A DNA stretch of 15,436 bases from Bacteroidales bacterium UBA3289 (GTDB lineage: Bacteria > Bacteroidota > Bacteroidia > Bacteroidales > UBA932): assembly GCA_002361625.1 (NCBI GenBank), contig DETL01000027.1:24685-40120 (forward strand), read 5' to 3'. Under the pieces are notes generated by a model. It saw nothing but the letters and a program-made list of their open reading frames with translations, had not been told where the DNA came from and did no database searches. Both the position numbers and the translations under genes were made by a program. Of this stretch, positions 6,138-10,117 are shown piece by piece; position 1 is the stretch's first letter, and each line of letters starts with the position of its first letter.

Positions 6138-6872
6138 ATGAAACGGATCATCTTTCTTTTTGCGCTTCTGACCCTTCTCGCCTCCTGCGGGAAGCAGGCC
6201 CCGCTGGTGGGCATCTCCAGCGGCCGGTCCGCCGCGGGGCTCTCCACCCTGTCTCCCAATTATCCCAATGCCATCCTCCGTGCCGGGGGCGTGCCGGTGA
6301 TTTTCCCGACCATCGACACGGAAGAGGCGGCCGAAGCCCTGGTCGCTTCGGTGGACGCGGTCGTTTTCTCCGGGGGACCGGACATCGACCCTTCCTATTA
6401 CGGGGAAACTTTCTGGAATGAGACGGTGCAGGTGGACACGCTCCGGGATGTCAGCGACTTGCTGCTGATGAAGGCGGCGCTCGCCTCCGGAAAACCCATC
6501 CTGGGCATCTGCCGGGGCGAACAGTTGCTGAATGTCGTCCTGGGTGGGTCCCTCATCCAGGATATTCCGACGCAGGTGGATACGGTCGTGAAGCACAGCG
6601 GCGGAGCGTTGCACCGGATCGGCGTGGAAAAGGGGAGTGTCCTGTACAAACTCTTCGGCGAGGATTCTTTGACTGTCAATTCCTCCCATCACCAGGCGGT
6701 GAACCGGGTGGCGCCGGGCGTGCGGGTAACCGCCCATGCGCCCGATGGGATCGTGGAAGCCTATGAATACGGGGACCGGCTCATCGCCGTGCAGTTCCAT
6801 CCCGAGGGCATGGTCCGGACGGACGAGTCCTGGCTCGCCCTCTTCCGTCATTTCCTGTCGATGGTCCGGTGA
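6138..6872 (+). CDS. PuuD-like class I glutamine amidotransferase (peptidase C26), predicted lipoprotein
   Basis: The 244-residue product resembles gamma-glutamyl-GABA hydrolase (PuuD) and other C26 gamma-glutamyl hydrolases. It has FSGGPDIDPSYYGE (77-90), the nucleophile elbow GICRGEQ with C125, and HPEG with H221 and E223 completing the triad. Unlike cytoplasmic PuuD it begins MKRIIFLFALLTLLASCGKQ, a lipoprotein signal with lipobox LLASC and lipidated C17, so it should act in the periplasm or at the outer membrane. I chose the ATG at 6138 over an upstream in-frame GTG (6132) because the latter lies inside the -7 box. The likely reaction is removal of gamma-linked glutamate from a small amide. 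Polyamine-derived gamma-glutamyl-GABA is one option, suggested by the family and the nearby pot operon. The true substrate is unknown. Confidence 0.8.
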   Translation: MKRIIFLFALLTLLASCGKQAPLVGISSGRSAAGLSTLSPNYPNAILRAGGVPVIFPTIDTEEAAEALVASVDAVVFSGGPDIDPSYYGETFWNETVQVDTLRDVSDLLLMKAALASGKPILGICRGEQLLNVVLGGSLIQDIPTQVDTVVKHSGGALHRIGVEKGSVLYKLFGEDSLTVNSSHHQAVNRVAPGVRVTAHAPDGIVEAYEYGDRLIAVQFHPEGMVRTDESWLALFRHFLSMVR

Positions 6873-6878
6873 TGCGGG

Positions 6879-7469
6879 TTATTTCCCGATCAGGTGCATG
6901 AATTCGTTCCGGGTGCGTTCGTCCTTGAGGAAGGCGCCCGAGAAGGCCGATGTCACAGTGACGGCGTTGGATTTCTGGACGCCGCGCATGGACATGCAGG
7001 TATGCATGGCTTCGATGACCACGGCGACGCCCCAGGGATGCAAGGAATCCTGGATGCAGTCGCGGATCTGCTCGGTCAGGCGCTCCTGGACCTGCAGGCG
7101 GCGGGCGTAGGTCTCTACGACGCGGGCGATCTTGGAAAGTCCCGTGATCTTTCCGTTGGGGATGTAGGCGACATGGGCCTTGCCGATGAAAGGCAGCATG
7201 TGGTGCTCGCACAGGGAGAAGAGTTCGATGTCCTTGACGACGACCATCTGGTTGTAGGGCTCGTTGAAAATGGCGGACTGCACGATGGCAGCGCCATCCT
7301 GTCCGTAGCCCTGTGTCAGGAACTGCCAGGCCTTGGCCACCCGTTCGGGCGTTTTGATGAGTCCTTCCCGCTCAGGATCCTCTCCGAGCAGTTCCAAAAT
7401 GGCCTTTACATGAGCTGCGAGCTCTTTTGTCGTCTTTTCGTCGTATTCTTCTATCTTTCTGTACGCCAT
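6879..7469 (-). CDS. folE: GTP cyclohydrolase I
   Basis: The 196-residue product catalyses GTP to 7,8-dihydroneopterin triphosphate, the first step toward tetrahydrofolate (and in some organisms queuosine) in the cytoplasm. The zinc ligands are intact: C87 and H90 in SLCEHHMLP, and C158 in MHTCM. The 71-residue spacing from C87 to C158 equals that of E. coli C110 and C181. GKITGLSKIARVVETYARR and MSMRGVQK are also conserved. The frame stays open upstream to a TTG at 7514, but that codon lies in the promoter box at 7512-7519, so the ATG at 7469 (MAYRKIEEYD) is the start. The stop is 6 nt from the stop of the convergent PuuD-like gene, and no terminator separates them. It is divergent from the DUF2795 gene. 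Confidence 0.96.
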   Translation of the reverse strand: MAYRKIEEYDEKTTKELAAHVKAILELLGEDPEREGLIKTPERVAKAWQFLTQGYGQDGAAIVQSAIFNEPYNQMVVVKDIELFSLCEHHMLPFIGKAHVAYIPNGKITGLSKIARVVETYARRLQVQERLTEQIRDCIQDSLHPWGVAVVIEAMHTCMSMRGVQKSNAVTVTSAFSGAFLKDERTRNEFMHLIGK

Positions 7470-7511
7470 GGTATTGTATTTGTTGCGAATGGCCTCTGTA
7501 TAATTGGACTG

Positions 7512-7519
7512 CAAAATTA
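7512..7519 (-). promoter_or_regulatory. -7 promoter box for folE
   Basis: On the minus strand the bases read TAATTTTG followed by CAGT, a match to TAnnTTTG. Transcription would start near 7506, leaving about 36 nt before the ATG at 7469. This rules out the upstream TTG as a start. Confidence 0.7.
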
Positions 7520-7523
7520 GCGA

Positions 7524-7548
7524 AAAAAAATCACACTGTCATTTTTTT
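7524..7548. promoter_or_regulatory. Symmetric A-tract/T-tract between the divergent folE and DUF2795 promoters
   Basis: AAAAAAAT (7524-7531) and ATTTTTTT (7541-7548) form an inverted pair centred between the two opposed -7 boxes. Both promoters thus carry a homopolymer tract just upstream. This is probably a bent or UP-like element. No regulator can be named. Confidence 0.4.
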
Positions 7549-7551
7549 GTC

Positions 7552-7559
7552 TATCTTTG
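7552..7559 (+). promoter_or_regulatory. -7 promoter box for the DUF2795 gene
   Basis: TATCTTTG followed by CAGCC matches TAnnTTTG. The expected start near 7566 leaves a leader of about 37 nt, A/T-rich near the ATG at 7603. Confidence 0.7.
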
Positions 7560-7602
7560 CAGCCCCAAAATGGACTAATAACAATTTAAACCTGTAATCG
7601 AT

Positions 7603-7824
7603 ATGTTTTGGACCCTTGAACTTGCCAGCAGCCTGGACGATGCACCGTGGCCGGCTACCAGAGAAGAACTCATCGACTATGCCACCCGAACCTGCGCCCC
7701 CGAAGAGGTGGTCGAGAACCTGGAGGAACTTGACGAGGACGGAGAAATCTACGAATCCATCGAAGACATCTGGCCGGACTACCCGACCAAGGACGACTTC
7801 TTCTGGAATGAGGAAGAATATTAA
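7603..7824 (+). CDS. Small acidic DUF2795-type protein
   Basis: This 73-residue protein begins MFWTLELASSLDDAPWPATREELIDYA and ends in WPDYPTKDDFFWNEEEY. It is very acidic (many Asp and Glu, few Lys) with a row of tryptophans, and has no signal peptide or membrane segment. From memory, near-identical small proteins are widespread and single-copy in Bacteroidota and are annotated DUF2795, with helical segments of the LIDYA/VVENLEEL kind. The role is unknown. It has its own promoter, a 37-nt leader and a terminator after it, so it is a monocistronic unit divergent from folE. Confidence 0.85.
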   Translation: MFWTLELASSLDDAPWPATREELIDYATRTCAPEEVVENLEELDEDGEIYESIEDIWPDYPTKDDFFWNEEEY

Positions 7825-7829
7825 CAGAT

Positions 7830-7853
7830 TTTTCAGTTGATATATACTGAAAA
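7830..7853. repeat. AT-rich inverted repeat TTTTCAGT/ACTGAAAA
   Basis: Two 8-bp arms are separated by the 8-nt spacer TGATATAT, 6 nt after the DUF2795 stop. It could be a weak hairpin in the 3' end of that mRNA or a protein-binding dyad. It sits at the left edge of the accessory region. Confidence 0.5.
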
Positions 7854-7872
7854 TCAATAAGTTATGAAAAAG

Positions 7873-7897
7873 CCAGGGATGGTTCCCTGGTTTTTTT
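7873..7897 (+). terminator. Intrinsic terminator after the DUF2795 gene
   Basis: CCAGGGA, loop TGGT and TCCCTGG form a 7-bp stem followed by seven T residues. It isolates the DUF2795 unit from the DUF3800 pair downstream. Confidence 0.88.
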
Positions 7898-7903
7898 GTG
7901 CCC

Positions 7904-7925
7904 AAAAATGGGGTAAAAATGGGGT
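7904..7925. repeat. Two perfect tandem copies of an 11-bp unit AAAAATGGGGT
   Basis: The units occupy 7904-7914 and 7915-7925 with no mismatch. The period is about one helical turn. They lie at the start of the gene-poor stretch 7898-8067 that precedes the DUF3800 promoter. No integrase or tRNA is visible, so a recombination site is only a possibility. Apart from this repeat I see nothing interpretable in 7926-8067. Confidence 0.6.
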
Positions 7926-8067
7926 GTTTTGAGGCCTTTACTATCCTGCTCACTATCCCTGAAAAGTTCAAATACTCCCTGACCTTTGTCTGCAAAGTCT
8001 TGGGGAGGACTGTTGCATAATCCTTCTCTGTCACCAAAGCACTTTTAGAAATGACAAGAAAGATTGC

Positions 8068-8075
8068 TAACTTTG
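8068..8075 (+). promoter_or_regulatory. -7 promoter box for the DUF3800 two-gene operon
   Basis: TAACTTTG matches TAnnTTTG, with CTTTTAG about 21 bp upstream in -33 position. Transcription would start near 8081, so the in-frame ATG at 8051 is upstream of the mRNA and the ATG at 8099 is the start. Confidence 0.6.
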
Positions 8076-8098
8076 CCAAGACAAAAGATTTATCGTAT

Positions 8099-8791
8099 AT
8101 GGATTACTCGATATACTGCGACGAAACCTGTCACCTGGAGCATGACAACATAAAGCAGATGGCCCTTGGAGCCGTATGGTGCCCCTCCGAAAAGAGAGCC
8201 GACATCTTTAAGCAGCTGCGTGAGCTCAAGGTGAAACACGGTCTGAAGCCCACCTGCGAATTGAAGTGGAATGCCGTTTCTCCATCCAAGATAGACTACT
8301 ATTTGGATGTGGTGGACTATTTCTTTGCAAACCAGGATCTTCATTTTCGTGCGGTAGTGATTCCAGACAAATCCAATATCAATCTGCAGGGGACCAGTCA
8401 CGATTCTCTCTATTACAAACTCTATTTTGACCTCCTGAAGACCATCATCGATCCCAAGGCTTCCTATGATGTGTACCTGGACATCAAAGACACCAGGGGC
8501 CAAAAGAAGGTCAACCGGCTGAAGGCCCATCTAAACGAGTCGCTGTATGATTTTGACAGGGATGTCGTGAAGAAGATCCAGCAGGTACGTTCACATGAAG
8601 TGGAATTGGTTGAACTGTCAGACTTCCTTGTGGGTGCCGTTTGCTATACAAACCGTGGTCTCACCGGCAGCGAGGCCAAACTCGCAGTGATAGCAAAGAT
8701 ACGCGAGAAGAGTGGGTACAATTTGCTCCAGAGCACTTTGTACAAAGAAGATAAGGTCAATATCTACATTTGGAAATCGAGGAACGAATAA
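8099..8791 (+). CDS. DUF3800 family protein
   Basis: The 230-residue product begins MDYSIYCDETCHLEHD and has the DUF3800 hallmarks. There is an N-terminal strand ending in acidic D8-E9 and a LGAVWCP segment, then ELKWNAVS. A central acidic YLDIKD strand follows, and near the C-terminus comes VELSDFLVGAVCY, the usual D-containing helix. As I recall, DUF3800 is placed with RNase H-like folds and is often found in accessory or defence loci, so a metal-dependent nuclease role is plausible but unproven. No signal peptide. The reading frame extends to an ATG at 8051, but the -7 box at 8068-8075 and the family's usual N-terminus favour 8099. Its TAA overlaps the next gene's ATG by one base. Base composition is less GC-rich by eye than htpG or folE, suggesting acquisition. 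Confidence 0.8.
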   Translation: MDYSIYCDETCHLEHDNIKQMALGAVWCPSEKRADIFKQLRELKVKHGLKPTCELKWNAVSPSKIDYYLDVVDYFFANQDLHFRAVVIPDKSNINLQGTSHDSLYYKLYFDLLKTIIDPKASYDVYLDIKDTRGQKKVNRLKAHLNESLYDFDRDVVKKIQQVRSHEVELVELSDFLVGAVCYTNRGLTGSEAKLAVIAKIREKSGYNLLQSTLYKEDKVNIYIWKSRNE

Positions 8792-9372
8792 TGGCAGTAG
8801 AATTGAACTCTCTTCCCCGGATGATTTGTCTGGAGGACTTCGGCGGCAACTATGCTGCTTTTATCGTTGCGGTATATCAGGTCTTCTTCCGGGACTTTAT
8901 CCGGCATAAGGCTATGTTTGGTTCCCATCAGCTTCATCTGAAATATCATCCGGCCTTCCAAGATAGGCCGTATGCCTTCTACCACATGACGCACAAAGGT
9001 GATATCGAAAATGAGCGCCTTCCGGATTTGCGTCGGTGTGAGAGGATCCCTTGGGCGCGTCCCACGATTGAACAGACTGAAGCACTCGGCCTTCGTTTCT
9101 GGGAACAGACAGAAAGGCGTAATGGACGGCGTATTTGTATCTGGCTGGAAGTTGACAACGGAGACGATTACTTTGTAATCCTGTACGTCCACCGGAATTA
9201 TGTCCGTCTTCTGACTGCGTTTTACGGCGACTCTCCCAATTATGCCAAGAAAAGGAAGAAGGAATACGACGAGTGGAAAGCAAATGTGGGCCGCGATTTC
9301 ACGCCAGATGAACTGGTGAGCGACATCATTTCCCGGATGCCGGCCCCTGAAGAAGAAAGCCAGGCCCAATAA
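8791..9372 (+). CDS. Uncharacterised partner of DUF3800; possible BECR-type (barnase/RelE-like) nuclease
   Basis: The 193-residue product starts MAVELNSLPRMICLEDF at an ATG that shares its A with the upstream stop (TAATG), a sign of translational coupling. Its centre reads THKGDIENERLPDLRRCERIPW, followed by a WLEVDNGDDYFVILYVHRN hairpin and then LLTAFYGDS and KKRKKEYDEW. The His/Arg-rich core, then strands ending in a TAF/TAY strand, then a basic KEY helix recall phage-associated BECR-fold RNases. I make this link by pattern only. No signal peptide or transmembrane segment is seen. The C-terminus is suspicious: the +1 frame over 9320-9448 stays open and looks protein-like, so this copy may be frameshifted. 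A toxin, an effector, or an unrelated accessory protein are all possible. Confidence 0.6.
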   Translation: MAVELNSLPRMICLEDFGGNYAAFIVAVYQVFFRDFIRHKAMFGSHQLHLKYHPAFQDRPYAFYHMTHKGDIENERLPDLRRCERIPWARPTIEQTEALGLRFWEQTERRNGRRICIWLEVDNGDDYFVILYVHRNYVRLLTAFYGDSPNYAKKRKKEYDEWKANVGRDFTPDELVSDIISRMPAPEEESQAQ

Positions 9373-9448
9373 AAAACAAGGATCGCCTTTCGACGATCCC
9401 GATACCTCCTTTGACAACTTGGTCAATGAGATGGTACAAAGGTACTAA
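9320..9448 (+). pseudogene. Protein-like +1-frame continuation of the DUF3800 partner gene
   Basis: In the +1 frame relative to the preceding gene the DNA is open for 42 codons, to a TAA at 9446-9448. It encodes KKKARPNKKQGSPFDDPDT and then SFDNLVNEMVQRY. No ATG, GTG or TTG start exists before codon 34, so it is not an independent gene. The end SFDNLVNEMVQRY resembles TPDELVSDIISRM in the annotated frame. A one-base insertion that replaced the original tail is the simplest reading. Confidence 0.35.
9380..9399. repeat. Inverted repeat GGATCG/CGATCC after the DUF3800 pair
   Basis: Two 6-bp arms are separated by 8 nt. There is no T-run, so it is not a standard terminator. It lies inside the possible frameshifted tail. 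Confidence 0.35.
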
Positions 9449-9473
9449 CTTTTTTTGATTCAGCAAACTTTTC

Positions 9474-9493
9474 GCAAAAATCGTGCAAAAATC
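9474..9493. repeat. Direct repeat GCAAAAATC, two copies with 11-bp period
   Basis: Copies are at 9474-9482 and 9485-9493, separated by GT. They lie on the right side of the DUF3800 pair and share the AAAAAT core and the 11-bp period with the tandem repeat at 7904-7925 on the left. Confidence 0.5.
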
Positions 9494-9540
9494 AACTGCC
9501 GCCACCTCAACGTGACAGCAGTTTTATCATTCTAAGGAAT

Positions 9541-9568
9541 GTCATCCTGAGGCAAAGCCGAAGGATCT
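9541..9568 (+). repeat. Dispersed intergenic repeat, copy B
   Basis: It begins GTCATCCTGAGGCAAAGCC and continues GAAGGATCT. Apart from small indels it aligns along its whole length with copy A (6061-6087, minus strand). It runs into the stop codon of the lipocalin-like gene. The minus strand can fold TCCT-tc-GGC-TTT-GCC-tc-AGGA, the same layout as copy A. Confidence 0.65.
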
Positions 9569-9974
9569 ACTTTCCCCTTACAAAGTGCCGGTAATCAGAG
9601 CCCCAGGTCCCGACAGAATAAGTCGTTCCCTCCTTTTGCCATTCCATCTCATTTGATGTCAGCTTCACAAGCTTGTAGGTGACATTGCTGAAGTCCGACA
9701 TCACCGGATTGAGGGTAATGGTGCCCTTGTTAATCAGGTCGATGGCATAGTGGCCGCTGTAGTCGTGCGATTCTCCACTAAGGGCATCATATACGTGAAG
9801 TTGATAACCGTTGTTCCCATCAAAGGTGAATGTCACAGAACCATCCATCGCGAAGACCGTGGGGTCGTATTGCTCAGACCAGGTCCCTTCCAACTTGTTC
9901 ACGTCGATCTTCTCATAACCGCCCAGCACTGCCCCCAGCAGCGCCGCGCAAATCACTGTCTTCAGTATACTCAT
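9567..9974 (-). CDS. Small secreted lipocalin-like protein with a degenerate lipobox
   Basis: This 135-residue protein starts MSILKTVICAALLGAVLGGYEKID. The body has the lipocalin-like look common in small Bacteroidota envelope proteins: KLEGTW at the first strand, then evenly spaced strands such as SVTFTFDG, GHYAIDL, GTITLNP, YKLVKLT and MEWQKE. The signal peptide ends LGG-Tyr-E where a lipoprotein would have LGG-Cys-E. The codon is TAT, one base from TGT. It may now be a soluble or membrane-anchored form, or the lipobox may have been lost recently. The stop codon lies at the edge of dispersed repeat copy B. No clear promoter is seen in the 143 nt upstream. The ligand is unknown, and the gene belongs to no obvious operon. 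Confidence 0.6.
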   Translation of the reverse strand: MSILKTVICAALLGAVLGGYEKIDVNKLEGTWSEQYDPTVFAMDGSVTFTFDGNNGYQLHVYDALSGESHDYSGHYAIDLINKGTITLNPVMSDFSNVTYKLVKLTSNEMEWQKEGTTYSVGTWGSDYRHFVRGK

Positions 9975-10045
9975 CGTTCTCGTTTTCCTATTAAACGCAC
10001 AGAAGTACGAAATACTGCTTCAAATCACTCTTTTTTCTCCATCAA

Positions 10046-10064
10046 CCGAGCGGAACCTTCTCGG
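10046..10064 (-). terminator. Weak hairpin downstream of the outer-membrane barrel gene
   Basis: On the minus strand CCGAG and CTCGG form a 5-bp stem with a 9-nt loop, about 55 nt after the TGA of the 963-residue barrel gene. No T-run follows directly, so termination here is doubtful. Confidence 0.25.
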
Positions 10065-10117
10065 CCCCGCCCGGCTTCAAGAATGTTTATGTTTAACCGT
10101 GCTTATGAGAGCCGACA

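Noticed and set aside
3864..6851. A 995-codon open frame on the minus strand opposite htpG and the PuuD-like gene
   Set aside because: The product is a His/Val/Asp/Leu-rich shadow caused by strong G/C third-position bias. The plus strand encodes recognisable HtpG and C26 proteins across the same bases.
7470..7514. Upstream TTG extension of FolE
   Set aside because: The TTG lies inside the -7 promoter box, and the ATG at 7469 gives the usual FolE N-terminus.
7531..8079. A minus-strand frame with KDYATVLPKTLQTKVREYL, considered as an integrase remnant
   Set aside because: No R-H-R-Y recombinase motifs. It runs through the DUF2795 gene and its terminator in antisense, so the resemblance is too weak.
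8051..8098. Earlier ATG giving a 16-residue longer DUF3800 protein
   Set aside because: A TAnnTTTG box at 8068-8075 places the transcription start after this ATG, and family members start near MDYSIYCDE.
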